Below, piece after piece: positions 1 to 9,691 of a stretch of 64,000 nt of DNA. The notes beneath the pieces are model-generated. The model did no database searches. It saw only the letters and a list, made by a program, of their open reading frames with translations, and was not told the origin of the DNA. Source of the stretch: Thiodiazotropha sp040791665 (GTDB lineage Bacteria > Pseudomonadota > Gammaproteobacteria > Chromatiales > Chromatiaceae); assembly GCA_040791665.1 (NCBI GenBank), contig JBFNNX010000009.1:1-64000 (forward strand), in the 5' to 3' direction. The position numbers and the translations under genes were made by a program. Numbering within the stretch: position 1 is the stretch's first letter; each line of letters begins with the position of its first letter.

Positions 1-2572
1 TATCAGTTCCGCCGTTGCCATCATCGATGGTGTAGGTAAAGGTATCCGTACCGTTGAAGTCCGCATTCGGCGTATAGACCGGATTGCCACTCACCGGATC
101 GATGGTGACACTACCATTGGTGCCCTGAGTCACGGCAGTGACCGTCAGAGTATCACCATCCGGGTCACTGTCATTCGGCAGTACGTCAACGGTGATCGGG
201 GTATCCTCGTTAGTCCCCACGGCGTCGTCGATTGCAACAGGCGCATCGTTTACACCACCTACAGTCACAGTCACCGTCGCGGTATCCGTACCACCATTGC
301 CATCTGTAATTGTGTAGGAAAAAGTATCGGTTCCAGTAAAAGCCGGGGCTGGAGTATAAACAGGATTACCGGTAACCGGATCAATAGTGACTGATCCGTT
401 AGTCCCTTGGGTGACCGAGGTGATGCTCAGCACATCTCCTTCAGGATCTGAATCATTTGTGAGTACATCAATTGTGATCGGAGTATTCTCACTTGTACTG
501 GCGTTATCACTAATGGCATTCGGTCCAGTATTAATATCTGCCACTGTGATCATTACAGTAGCAGTATCGAACCCTCCATTCCCATCACTGACAGTATAAG
601 TAAAGGAGTCTGTGCCAGTAAATCCGGCATTAGGTGTGTACTGATATGATCCATTCGAATTGGTAATCAACGTACCATTGGATGGAGATGTGTTGCTAGT
701 GACTAAAAGGTTATCACCCTCAGGATCCGAATCGTTTCCAAGTACAAAGATATTAACCGGAGTACTCTCCTGAGTGACAACCATGTCATTATCAGCTTCA
801 GGAGGATCATTGACCGGAATAACATGAATAATGGACACTGCAGTTTGACTGTTACCGTCACCATCGTTCAGTGTTATGTTAACTATACGATCGACAGTTT
901 GCGGGTAGTCACTGGTATTGACAAAATGGATTGCTTGTAGGGCTTGCTCGTAATCTGCCAGACTTGCTGAGCCAGTTAATGTTACTGAAGTTTCATCAAC
1001 AGTCGCCGTGATTCCAAGCGGAAGGCCGCGTACTATCAAATGATCGAATGTTTGATGGTTTGTTAATACTACAGTTGCACTCTCAATATTTTCATCATCG
1101 ACATCTGTAATGATGACATCTTCATCTACAATCGATACTGCCGATCCATCTTCTATAAAAGTTGTTTCATAACCGCTACCTGATGCGCTACTGTCATCGC
1201 CATCCAAATCCAATTCAGCAACATCATTGACACCAACAACTTCAATTCGGGCCGTAGCAATCTCGCTATCGAGTTCACCATCATTAACTGTTACTTGTAT
1301 GACACGAGTCTCGGAAGATGGGTTTTCACTCGTATTTTCAAAAGTAATGGCATGAATGGCACTCTGGTAATCAGCTAAGGAACCTTCACCCGTTATTGTG
1401 ATGGTGCTGCCGTTAAGTACCGCAGACAGGCCTGCCGGCATATCGCCATAAGACAAAATATCGCCAGATTGCGGATTAGTCAGAACTACCGTTGCACTCT
1501 GTAACATCTCACTATCGACATCCGATACTGATGCATCAGTATCGGCGATAGAGATTGCAGCGTCACCTTCGGTAAAGGTTGTCAGATAGTCATAACCATT
1601 GTCAGTAGAGTCATTATTATCCAGATCAACTACCGGTGGATCGTTGACTGCTTGAACCGTGATAGTTGTAATGGCTGTATTACTGTCGAACTCACCATCA
1701 TTGACTGTGACCTCAATAATTCGGGGCGTTTCATCAGGGTTTTCTGTCGTATTGATAAACCCAATATCACGTATCGCCTGAGCGTAAACTTGCGGTGTAG
1801 CAGTGCCACTCAGCAATACCGTGATAACACCAGGCACGCTGGTGTCCAGCTCAACATTCAAGCCTGTAATTGCTGAAACATCCAGCTGATCGCCAGCTTG
1901 AGCATTGGTCAAGACGATTCTTGCGCTTTCCAGTATTGTGCCATCTGGATTTGATACCTGGATATCCGTATCTGCAATGGGTAGTGCACCACCATTTTCC
2001 GTAAATTTACTGAGATAACCGTCACCTACTTGAGAATTATCGTCCCCGTCCAGATCAATGGTGGGCAGAAGGTTTATCACAGACGATGATTCATCGGATT
2101 GGGCAAAACTGATAGTAAGACCTTCAGTTTCAAATCCACTCTCAGGTGTTGTTTGAGCACTTGTCCGTTCCACAGTGACGAAGCTTGTTCCTTCGTTGCC
2201 TGCTGGCGACTCACCTGGGCCTGCGGCCGGTGCTTCCTGTATGGCTGTCGGGTCTTCGCCCAACAGGATTGCCTGTTGAATAGCATCGATTGATGCAGCA
2301 TATTCTGACCCATCCTCTGGAGTGACAGTTTCGTAGACATCGGCATCAAGCAGGCCCTGCGAATTACGTCCCAATGTCAGATTGCCCCCGTCATTGAAAA
2401 CAATCTCGATACTTCCAAGTTCGCCCGTCACAATCTGCTCATCGGCAAAGACAAGGTCACCAACCTGGAGAATCCTGGTAACGCCATCACTGCCGGTTGC
2501 TTTCACTTCACCAATAACCTGGCGAACGAAACCAATGACCTGTCCGGATGTTTGGGTTGCTTGAGTAGCCAT
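1..2572 (-). CDS. Giant repeat adhesin with LapA-type retention module (N-terminal part; runs off left edge)
   Basis: Cell-surface biofilm adhesin exported by the type 1 system encoded just upstream. The frame is open from the ATG at 2572 to the window edge (857 codons). Residues 1 to about 85 look like a LapA retention module, which in known systems plugs the outer-membrane pore (IGFVRQVIGEVKA, GDLVFADEQIVTG, NLTLGRNSQG). A dialanine site PAAG at residues 115-118 is placed like the LapG site of LapA. Three repeats of about 105-140 residues follow (sharing a DLD..D..S, FTE..A..IADTD pattern), then cadherin/VCBS-like repeats of about 95 residues, each with NDSDPEGD and FTYT..DGNGG motifs. There is no cleavable signal peptide, as expected for type 1 secretion; the RTX/C-terminal signal lies outside the window. 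The nearby lapG and lapD homologues support periplasmic release control. The retention-module call is strong; the exact adhesin family is open. Confidence 0.88.
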   Translation of the reverse strand, partial: MATQATQTSGQVIGFVRQVIGEVKATGSDGVTRILQVGDLVFADEQIVTGELGSIEIVFNDGGNLTLGRNSQGLLDADVYETVTPEDGSEYAASIDAIQQAILLGEDPTAIQEAPAAGPGESPAGNEGTSFVTVERTSAQTTPESGFETEGLTISFAQSDESSSVINLLPTIDLDGDDNSQVGDGYLSKFTENGGALPIADTDIQVSNPDGTILESARIVLTNAQAGDQLDVSAITGLNVELDTSVPGVITVLLSGTATPQVYAQAIRDIGFINTTENPDETPRIIEVTVNDGEFDSNTAITTITVQAVNDPPVVDLDNNDSTDNGYDYLTTFTEGDAAISIADTDASVSDVDSEMLQSATVVLTNPQSGDILSYGDMPAGLSAVLNGSTITITGEGSLADYQSAIHAITFENTSENPSSETRVIQVTVNDGELDSEIATARIEVVGVNDVAELDLDGDDSSASGSGYETTFIEDGSAVSIVDEDVIITDVDDENIESATVVLTNHQTFDHLIVRGLPLGITATVDETSVTLTGSASLADYEQALQAIHFVNTSDYPQTVDRIVNITLNDGDGNSQTAVSIIHVIPVNDPPEADNDMVVTQESTPVNIFVLGNDSDPEGDNLLVTSNTSPSNGTLITNSNGSYQYTPNAGFTGTDSFTYTVSDGNGGFDTATVMITVADINTGPNAISDNASTSENTPITIDVLTNDSDPEGDVLSITSVTQGTNGSVTIDPVTGNPVYTPAPAFTGTDTFSYTITDGNGGTDTATVTVTVGGVNDAPVAIDDAVGTNEDTPITVDVLPNDSDPDGDTLTVTAVTQGTNGSVTIDPVSGNPVYTPNADFNGTDTFTYTIDDGNGGTD
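2219..2230 (-). other. Predicted LapG cleavage site (PAAG) in the adhesin
   Basis: These 12 bases encode Pro-Ala-Ala-Gly at residues 115-118 of the adhesin. LapG-type proteases cut between the two alanines of [T/A/P]AAG motifs placed about 105-125 residues from the N-terminus, directly after the retention module. A lapG homologue is present at about 10 kb. Position and motif are seen; cleavage is inferred. Confidence 0.7.
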
Positions 2573-2676
2573 CTTTGCCTCTACGATTCAGATCAATTTA
2601 GTTTGCTATGAGGATCAGGCAGATACACCTGGTCACCCTATCAGGGATAATTTTCGTCAAAAAACATCAGCTCGCC

Positions 2677-2696
2677 TATTGTACTTTGGTACAATA
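2677..2696. promoter_or_regulatory. 20-bp palindrome upstream of the adhesin gene (possible operator)
   Basis: A perfect inverted repeat, TATTGTAC-N4-GTACAATA, lies in the 175-bp gap between the LuxR-type regulator and the adhesin start, about 105 bp before the adhesin ATG. The arm length and position suit a dimeric regulator. No partner is proven; the adjacent response regulator is the obvious candidate. It is not followed by a T-run on either strand, so a terminator is less likely. Confidence 0.45.
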
Positions 2697-2747
2697 TGTA
2701 TCTTTTTGAATTAATTGAATATTTTTTGAGATTTATGGAAACCGTGA

Positions 2748-3509
2748 TCAGCTGTTGATCAACAGGCCAAGCTGGAGGCGATCTTTAGTCGATGTTTTCC
2801 TAAAAATAGAGCTGAGATGGGCTTTGACAGTTCTTTCAGTGATGTCGAGTTTTTTGGCAATCACCTTGTTACTATCTCCGGAACCTACAAGTTGCGCTAT
2901 CTCACGCTCACGATCAGTTAGCTTTGACAGTGTTGATTCTATATCCGATTCCCTTGCCTGATCTTCGCCCTTGGGCGGACTCACCGAGCTTAACCTGCTC
3001 ATCAGTTTGAACAACAGGCTTCGTCCCACCCATACTTCCCCCATCCGCACCAACTCAACAGCCTTGACCAGAAGCGCCTTGGAGATATAGCGATTGCAGT
3101 ACCCTTTGACACCATGTGAGATCAGGTAGAGCCCTTCCTCATCATTTGGTATAGCTGAGAGAATAATAAAGGAGACATCTGTAAATCGCTGGCAGAGCGA
3201 CTGTGGAATTTCCCGGTAGTCCTTGTTGAACAGTTCCAGATCAACGAGTACTACATCGGTCTGATAAGTTTTCAGGTTACTGATCAGCATTTCGCGGGAT
3301 GATACGGCCGTCAATTCTCCCACCTCACACAGTGATTCATGCCAGCGTTTCGCAATACTTTCATCCGAGCTGCAAAGCAGGATCTTATTGGTGATGGGAA
3401 TGACCTTTTGTTGTAAATCGTTGCTCACATCAGCATTGCGATTTTCATTCCCATCTGAACCAATACCTGAAATTTCGTCAGTATTAGGATTGATCGATAA
3501 TTGCATCAC
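2748..3509 (-). CDS. LuxR/NarL-type response regulator in the adhesin export locus
   Basis: A 253-residue transcription regulator. Residues about 40-160 form a receiver-like domain with the phospho-acceptor region VVLVDLELF. The usual N-terminal acidic pair is reduced to one Asp (LCSSDES), so phosphorylation may be atypical. Residues about 190-250 are a LuxR helix-turn-helix (LTDREREIAQLV, NKVIAKKLDITERTVKAHL). It starts one base after the lapC stop (GTG at 3509, with an ATG three bases later), so it is probably co-transcribed with lapB-lapC, and it lies immediately upstream of the adhesin. Similar regulators sit in many LapA-type loci; control of the adhesin gene is inferred from position. 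No cognate histidine kinase is adjacent. Confidence 0.85.
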   Translation of the reverse strand: MMQLSINPNTDEISGIGSDGNENRNADVSNDLQQKVIPITNKILLCSSDESIAKRWHESLCEVGELTAVSSREMLISNLKTYQTDVVLVDLELFNKDYREIPQSLCQRFTDVSFIILSAIPNDEEGLYLISHGVKGYCNRYISKALLVKAVELVRMGEVWVGRSLLFKLMSRLSSVSPPKGEDQARESDIESTLSKLTDREREIAQLVGSGDSNKVIAKKLDITERTVKAHLSSIFRKTSTKDRLQLGLLINS

Positions 3510-3510
3510 A

Positions 3511-4899
3511 TTATCGCTCTCTCAGTGCCCTGCCTTTCGCGCGCAATAATGGTTTGAAAAGATATTCGAGAACACTCTTTTTCCCAGTAAGAATATCGAC
3601 CTCTGCCTGCATTCCGGGGATGATCGGCAATGCCTTCTCCTGGGTACCCAGGTCTGTTTTATCGGTTCTTACCCGTACAAGATAAAAACTCTCCTGTTCG
3701 TGCTCCTCCTTGATAGTATCGGCACTGATATGCTCAACTTTACCGGTAAGCGCTCCGTAGATGGCAAAGTCATAGGCCGTCAATTTTACAATCGCTTCCT
3801 GGCCTGGATGTAAGAATGCGATGTCTTTTGGGCCGACCTTCGCCTCAACGAGCAAGGAATCGTCCAATGGCACAATTTCCATCAATTCCATACCAGGCTG
3901 TATGACACCACCCAGGGTGTTGATCATGACCTGTTTGACCGTACCCTTCACAGGTGATCGAACCGCTGTTCGGGTTACCCGATCTTCCAGCGCTATGCTG
4001 GTCTCCTTAAGCTTAGAGAGTTCCGCAAGTACATCATTCAGTTCAGCATGCGCCTCATTTTTGAAACGAATTAAAATCTCAGAGACCTTCTGTTCTGCCT
4101 CTTCGAGGCGGGATTTCATACGAGGGATAGTCAATTTAGTTGTCTCTAGTTCTCCTTCCAGTTCGCTGACCTCCCTTTCAAGCCGCAGGATTTCAACTTC
4201 AGAAATGGCACCTGCTTCCAGGAGCGGTTTTGACAAGTCCAACTCTCTGGTTACTAATGACAGATTCCGTTTCAATCTTACCCTTTTTACCTCAAGCCCC
4301 CTTATCTCCTGGTTAATCTGTTCAACCTGCTTGGACAGAATTGAACGGTTGGTCTGCAGCTCTTTCTGCCGTGAATTGAACAGGCCCTGCTCCTGATCTA
4401 CCAAAGTTGGATACTTTTCAGCCATATCCGGCGGCGCCTCGAATGCCTTATTGTCGGTCTCCGCCTGTAGCCTGGCAGCTTTGGCTTTCAGCGCCCAGAA
4501 CTGTAACTGTGTTTCCCTCAAGGAAGAGGAGAATCGTGTGTCATCTATCTGTAGCAGGACCTGCCCCTGCTCAACAGTATCTCCATCCTGTACGTATAAT
4601 GCAGAAAGTATTCCCCCCTCTAGATTCTGAATAACCTGTATCTGACTGGAGGGTATTACCTTGCCAACTCCTCTTGTCACCTCGTCCAACTCGGCCCAAC
4701 TGGCCCAAACGATGGCCAAAATGACTATCAAAAACACCACCCAGAGAATAGTCCGCCCACCCCGAGGGGTCTGCACCAGCAGTGCGGCAGTCTTATCATC
4801 CATGAAATCTTTGTCACCATTATCTGGTTTTTCAGACCTGAACGACAAAGGATCTGCCTGTCTTTCGACTTCTATTGTTTGAGACTCAGTGTCCATCAT
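3511..4899 (-). CDS. lapC: Type 1 secretion membrane-fusion protein (HlyD family, LapC-like)
   Basis: The periplasmic adaptor linking the ABC transporter to the outer-membrane pore for adhesin export. It is 462 residues long: cytoplasmic N-terminus, a single membrane helix at about 51-69 (ILWVVFLIVILAIVW), a biotinyl-lipoyl-like segment (VQDGDTVEQGQVLLQIDD), a long coiled-coil hairpin at about 150-310, and the HlyD C-terminal beta-barrel (RSPVKGTVKQV, followed by HPGQEAIVKLTAYDF). Length and order are typical of HlyD/LapC. It lies 36 bp downstream of lapB and one base before the response regulator, which indicates a lapB-lapC-regulator operon leading to the adhesin. Confidence 0.93.
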   Translation of the reverse strand: MMDTESQTIEVERQADPLSFRSEKPDNGDKDFMDDKTAALLVQTPRGGRTILWVVFLIVILAIVWASWAELDEVTRGVGKVIPSSQIQVIQNLEGGILSALYVQDGDTVEQGQVLLQIDDTRFSSSLRETQLQFWALKAKAARLQAETDNKAFEAPPDMAEKYPTLVDQEQGLFNSRQKELQTNRSILSKQVEQINQEIRGLEVKRVRLKRNLSLVTRELDLSKPLLEAGAISEVEILRLEREVSELEGELETTKLTIPRMKSRLEEAEQKVSEILIRFKNEAHAELNDVLAELSKLKETSIALEDRVTRTAVRSPVKGTVKQVMINTLGGVIQPGMELMEIVPLDDSLLVEAKVGPKDIAFLHPGQEAIVKLTAYDFAIYGALTGKVEHISADTIKEEHEQESFYLVRVRTDKTDLGTQEKALPIIPGMQAEVDILTGKKSVLEYLFKPLLRAKGRALRER

Positions 4900-4935
4900 T
4901 CAATTCAAGTGTCTCGGCATCTGAACTTACGCCAT

Positions 4936-7146
4936 TCATTTAGATACCTCTGCCGGCTTGGCGGAATTGCCACCCCGGCTCTGTTTCAAGGCCTCAAGCA
5001 CTTGCTCTTTAGGGCCATCGGCAATCACCCTGCCCCCATCGATAACGATCAGTCGATCCACCAGTTCGAGCAATGATGAACGATGGGTTACCAGAATCAA
5101 GGTCTTATCCTCTGCATATTTAGAAAGTTGACGTTTCAGAATCGCCTCGGTGCTGTTATCCATCGAATTGCTGGGCTCATCCAACATCAGTACAGGAGGA
5201 TCGAGCAAAAGAGCTCGTGCTATGGCTATGGCCTGACGCTGTCCTCCTGAAAGGTGTTCGCCCCGCTCTCCCACTTGCATATCAAAACCATGTGGGTGCT
5301 GATTGACAAAATCCATCACACCGGCAATTTGTGCCACTTGTAGAATATCGTTGTCATCCGCGTAGGGCGCCCCTAGAACAATATTGTCCCTGACACTGCC
5401 ATAAAAGAGCATGATGTCCTGAGGCACGTAACCGATACTGCGCCGGAGATCTGCAGGATCTACCTGTCTTAGATCAGCCCCATCAATACGCACTGCGCCG
5501 GAATCAGGATCGTAAAGCCCCTGCATAAGCTTTTCGATTGTGGTCTTCCCGGAACCCACCTTACCGATAATGGCGACCTTCTCACCGGACGAAATCGACA
5601 TGGAGACATTTCTCAATGTCGTCTTTTCCTCACCAGGATAGGTGAATGTGACATCATCCAGTTCAATATCACCGTGGAATTGCTCACGGCTGAGAAATGA
5701 TTTCCCTTCCGGTCGTTCAACAGGCAGTTCCATCACACTGTTGAGACTTCCGAGCGCGGTCTTCGCCTGGTAGTAACGCACAGCAAGATTAGCCACCTGC
5801 GCCATTGGAGCCAAGGCTCGTCCCACCAAAATCACTCCGGCTATCAAGGCCCCCATACTGAGCTCTCCTTCAGCAATCAGATAGACCCCAAGGACCACTA
5901 TTCCCACCTGTGACATCTGTTGAAAGAAAGTTGCCACATTGGAAACCGAAGCAGACAGCAAACGTGAACGAACCCCCCACTGTGCGATGTGACCAGTCAG
6001 CTGTTCCCACTTTCGCTGCACTTCACTCTCGGCACCAAGATGCTTAATGGTTTCGACTGCGGTCAAGGATTCGATCAATGTCGCTCCCTTTTGCGCCGAT
6101 GCACGATACGTGGCTTCAACCGATCGCCTGAGTGGAGACTGGATCAGTATCCCATAGAGAATCACGATTGGAATACAGACTACAGGCACATATACCAATG
6201 GCCCGCCAATAAACCAAATAACCAGGATAAACAATAAAACAAAGGGCAGATCGACCAGGGTCACAACAGTAGCCGACGTAATGAAATCCCGGATACTTTC
6301 AAACTCACGCAGATTATTGGCGAATGCACCAACAGAAGGTGGACGTGCCGCCATTTTAATACCGAGAACACGTTCGAACAGCATGGAAGAAAGCAAAATA
6401 TCCGACTTTTTCCCGGCAACGTCAATAAAGTATCCACGGAGACTCCGCATAATTACATCAAAGGAATAGACTATAAAGATACCAATCGCCAACACCCATA
6501 GAGTCTCAATTGCATTATTCGGCACCACTCGGTCATAGACGTTCATGATAAATAGGGGACTTGCCAAGGCGAACAAATTGATAAGTAGTGACGAGACAAG
6601 CACGTCTCTGTAGATTCGCCATGATTTTATCAGTGTTCCCCAAAACCAATGGCGGGTGTTTTGTCTCAAAACCTCGGGAGTCCGGTCATCAAAGCGATGC
6701 TCCAAGCGGATAAAGATTGCATATCCCGAGTACTGTTGCTCAAGGTCATCGATGGCTATCTGATGTGTACCCTCCCCACTTTCAGGTTGCATAATGGTCA
6801 ACTGATTACCATCTGCACTACGCCCCATCAAGACACAACTCTGCCTGTTCTTGAGCAACAATACGGCGGGGAGCACCAGGGAATTGATTTTTTGTATGGA
6901 ACGCCGAACAATCCTTGCACTGAGTTGAGCACGTTCAGCCGCACGCAGGAAAAGTTCAGGTGTCAGCCGATGATTCTCCAGCGGCAATCCGGCACGCAAA
7001 GCGTCATGTGAGTGAACACGCCCATAATAACGGGTTAGAAAAACCAGACAATCCAGTAGCGGATCATCAAATGCGGATCCGTCCGTGGGATGTTCCCACT
7101 CCTCCGTCACATCCTGTTGCTGTTGTTGTGCTTTAATATCTGACAT
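4936..7146 (-). CDS. lapB: Type 1 secretion ABC transporter (LapB-like)
   Basis: Inner-membrane ABC exporter that powers adhesin secretion. The 736-residue protein has an N-terminal C39-peptidase-like domain (residues about 25-150). That domain keeps a DC pair but I see no histidine in its usual place, so it is probably a non-catalytic substrate-docking domain. The transmembrane region spans about 175-460. The nucleotide-binding domain has Walker A GKVGSGKTT (about 527), signature LSGGQRQ (about 631) and Walker B VLMLDEP (about 651). This architecture fits transporters of RTX and LapA-type adhesins. It is first in the operon with lapC and the regulator. Start ATG at 7146; a divergent small gene begins 74 bp away. 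Confidence 0.94.
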   Translation of the reverse strand: MSDIKAQQQQQDVTEEWEHPTDGSAFDDPLLDCLVFLTRYYGRVHSHDALRAGLPLENHRLTPELFLRAAERAQLSARIVRRSIQKINSLVLPAVLLLKNRQSCVLMGRSADGNQLTIMQPESGEGTHQIAIDDLEQQYSGYAIFIRLEHRFDDRTPEVLRQNTRHWFWGTLIKSWRIYRDVLVSSLLINLFALASPLFIMNVYDRVVPNNAIETLWVLAIGIFIVYSFDVIMRSLRGYFIDVAGKKSDILLSSMLFERVLGIKMAARPPSVGAFANNLREFESIRDFITSATVVTLVDLPFVLLFILVIWFIGGPLVYVPVVCIPIVILYGILIQSPLRRSVEATYRASAQKGATLIESLTAVETIKHLGAESEVQRKWEQLTGHIAQWGVRSRLLSASVSNVATFFQQMSQVGIVVLGVYLIAEGELSMGALIAGVILVGRALAPMAQVANLAVRYYQAKTALGSLNSVMELPVERPEGKSFLSREQFHGDIELDDVTFTYPGEEKTTLRNVSMSISSGEKVAIIGKVGSGKTTIEKLMQGLYDPDSGAVRIDGADLRQVDPADLRRSIGYVPQDIMLFYGSVRDNIVLGAPYADDNDILQVAQIAGVMDFVNQHPHGFDMQVGERGEHLSGGQRQAIAIARALLLDPPVLMLDEPSNSMDNSTEAILKRQLSKYAEDKTLILVTHRSSLLELVDRLIVIDGGRVIADGPKEQVLEALKQSRGGNSAKPAEVSK

Positions 7147-7219
7147 GGATTGTATAGTGATACTTGCTTTGCAATAGATGACTGCCAGGATTTAAAGAAT
7201 TACTTGTCGAGGAATCTCT

Positions 7220-7558
7220 ATGTTGTATGCGAAACGTGACAATAATGGCAATATCATCAATCTCTCGGACACCCCTTCGCCTGGTGCCGATGAGGTGGTG
7301 AATGCCACAGATGATGAGGTTATCGGGTTTATCTTCAACAACAGTTCCACCACACTTTCGAAAAAGTTACTCTCAGAGACGGATGCAGGGATGATCCGCA
7401 TCGTCGAGGATCTGATTGAACTACTTATCCAGAAAAACCTGATTATGTTCACCGATCTACCTAATGCAGCTCAGCAAAAAATCTTAATGCGAAATCAGAT
7501 TCGCTCAGTATTCCAACCCGGAGATCCACTCCTCGTCGACGACGACGAACTCCTTTAA
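7220..7558 (+). CDS. Small conserved protein divergent from lapB, function unknown
   Basis: A 112-residue acidic soluble protein. No signal peptide or membrane segment is visible. It begins MLYAKRDNNGNIINLSDTPS and has a helical middle (MIRIVEDLIELLIQKNLIMF) and an acidic tail (LLVDDDELL). The start is supported by a GAGG-like element a few bases upstream. It sits between lapB and lapD, transcribed away from lapB. Short proteins of this look are found beside LapB/LapD genes in other proteobacteria, some carrying misleading tryptophan-synthase-like names. I do not assign a function; association with adhesin export or c-di-GMP control is inferred only from position. Confidence 0.75.
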   Translation: MLYAKRDNNGNIINLSDTPSPGADEVVNATDDEVIGFIFNNSSTTLSKKLLSETDAGMIRIVEDLIELLIQKNLIMFTDLPNAAQQKILMRNQIRSVFQPGDPLLVDDDELL

Positions 7559-7637
7559 TTCCTTAGCGTCACATGAGGTAAATTCTTTAAGTTTCTTGGT
7601 GTTGCAGAACAGAGAGAGTAAAAACGTGTATCAACGA

Positions 7638-9596
7638 CTACACCGGCTTACCTAAAAAATAGCCCTGCCCACCCACTAGATTGAGTCGTTGCAGAATTTC
7701 CCAAGTCTGTTCCGCCTCCACGTTCTCTCCAACCACTTTTATCTCCAATCCGTGCGCAATATAGACCAATGCCTCAATGAAAAACTGGTTCTCGGCACTT
7801 GACTGGAGTTCCCTGAGATAACTGCCATCGATCTTCAGAAAATCAACTTTTATTGTCTTTAAATAGCCAAAAGCACTATGGCTACGGCCAAAATGGTCAA
7901 GGGAGTAGGCCGCTCCATAGCGTTTGATCAATTGAATAAACCGGCTGACATCATCCAGCTGCGCAACTGCGCCATATTCCGGCATCTCAAAGATCAATCG
8001 CTGTGAAATCTCCGAATTATCTTCCAGCTGCCGTTCAAGCCAGGCAAAAAATGCATTGTTTTTCAAACATATGGGAGAGATATTAATGGCATAATGGGTA
8101 TTGCCGTCAATCTCTTTCCGCAAACGTTCAAGAATTTTTACGATCACCATCTTGTCGATCTCAGGCGTCAAACCGAGTCTATCTGCATGGGGAATAAACA
8201 GGCCTGCGGACAAAAGTTGAGCTTCACCCCGCTCATTCTCCTCCTTGATTCGCACATAGACCTCATGGTGAAGGATCGTATTATCCCGACAGGCAAACAC
8301 CGGTTGGAATTGCAGGATAAATTTGTCGGATGCCAATGCGCTCTTTATCGTCGTATGCCAATCGGTCGCCCCCTTGACACTGGAATTATCCAATTCACCG
8401 GGCATGTAGAGATGCCATGAATTTGGGCCTTCGCTTTGAGCGGTACGGAGTGACATATCCGCTTGCGAGAACAATTCCGAAAGATTCTGAGAGCCATTGA
8501 AAGCGGCCAATCCGATATGCCCCACATCCTGGCTGAGCGCATGGCTGGTATCGGCAAGCCCGGACAGCGCGCTAGACAGGGCCTGGCCCAGTTTGGCAGC
8601 CTCGACCACGTCCATGTCTTCGACAAACAGCGCAAAATTACCGCCACTCAAGTGTGCCAGATAACTTTTGCTTAGCGATTGGCTTACCGACCGTAACGCC
8701 TCAGCGGTCTGCTTCAGCAGTTCATCGCCGGCCTGATAACCGTGATTCTCATTTATTTCCTTGAGATTTTTGAGTTCTATCAGCGCCAGTAAACCACTGG
8801 AGCACTCCTCTGGCGATGCCAGAAGATTTTTGATGGTATTGTTGAAAAAACGCTTATTAGTGAGGTTGGTAACCGGATTGCGGGATGCCTGGCGGTGTAG
8901 GCCTTCAGTCAATCTCTCCAGCCTTTCGATCATCCCCTTGACCTTCGTGGACATCCGATTCATTGCCAGAACGATACGGCGTAGGTCTAAGGTCCTGGGT
9001 AGCTTCTCAATGATTGGAAATTCCCGATTGACGATGGCATCCGCCTGTTGCTCCACCTGCCTCAAAGGCTTGAGCACCAATTGTAACGAGAGTAAACCCA
9101 AAAACAGGACCACCAATGCGCTGACCAGAAACCACCTGAAAATTTCGACACTATTCTGCCACAATTGTCGATGGGCAAAACCGGGATGACTCTGCACGAC
9201 CACTTTTCCGGCCTGTACCCAACCCGACATTACGATTGCCTCACCTGTCGGCGTGCTGAGAGGAAATTGTTCAATAAACCACGCAGGCACACCCTCGAGT
9301 GTGACTGCTAGTTTGCGTTCAACCAGTGGCGCCCCTTGCATATCCTGTACTACAACAAGACGGTAGTATCCCCGATCGAAGATTGCATCGGTCATGGATG
9401 TGACCGTGGCAAGATCCTTTTCCGCCATATGCTTTGAAATCGACAAACCCAGAGATGTTGCCGTGTCCTGTGCGTGGGACTCCAATTGTGATTCAAGATA
9501 GGCACGTGTGTTTTGCACACTGATGTAGAAGGTACCGACGAAGACCAGTACCAGCAATACAGTGATCAAAATTATCAATTGTCGCGACAACGTCAT
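7638..9596 (-). CDS. lapD: LapD-like c-di-GMP receptor with degenerate GGDEF/EAL
   Basis: Inner-membrane receptor predicted to hold LapG when c-di-GMP is bound, protecting the adhesin from cleavage. The 652-residue protein has TM helix 1 at about 7-25, a periplasmic LapD/MoxY-type domain beginning with SHAQDTATSLGLSIS, TM helix 2 at about 155-175 followed by HAMP, a GGDEF-like domain (about 240-400) and an EAL-like domain (about 425-650). The active-site motifs are degraded: the GGDEF position reads SGGNF and the EAL position reads EVY. Both activities are therefore probably lost and the domain kept for ligand binding, as in LapD. It lies 95 bp downstream of lapG on the same strand. A catalytically dead receptor is the best reading. 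Confidence 0.92.
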   Translation of the reverse strand: MTLSRQLIILITVLLVLVFVGTFYISVQNTRAYLESQLESHAQDTATSLGLSISKHMAEKDLATVTSMTDAIFDRGYYRLVVVQDMQGAPLVERKLAVTLEGVPAWFIEQFPLSTPTGEAIVMSGWVQAGKVVVQSHPGFAHRQLWQNSVEIFRWFLVSALVVLFLGLLSLQLVLKPLRQVEQQADAIVNREFPIIEKLPRTLDLRRIVLAMNRMSTKVKGMIERLERLTEGLHRQASRNPVTNLTNKRFFNNTIKNLLASPEECSSGLLALIELKNLKEINENHGYQAGDELLKQTAEALRSVSQSLSKSYLAHLSGGNFALFVEDMDVVEAAKLGQALSSALSGLADTSHALSQDVGHIGLAAFNGSQNLSELFSQADMSLRTAQSEGPNSWHLYMPGELDNSSVKGATDWHTTIKSALASDKFILQFQPVFACRDNTILHHEVYVRIKEENERGEAQLLSAGLFIPHADRLGLTPEIDKMVIVKILERLRKEIDGNTHYAINISPICLKNNAFFAWLERQLEDNSEISQRLIFEMPEYGAVAQLDDVSRFIQLIKRYGAAYSLDHFGRSHSAFGYLKTIKVDFLKIDGSYLRELQSSAENQFFIEALVYIAHGLEIKVVGENVEAEQTWEILQRLNLVGGQGYFLGKPV

Positions 9597-9691
9597 GATC
9601 TTTTCACCCTATACCCATCGATGATGACAGCATCGATGGTCTATTGGAACCATAAATTTGTAATCAGCCGTGTATGTTGCGTTTTTTCCTA

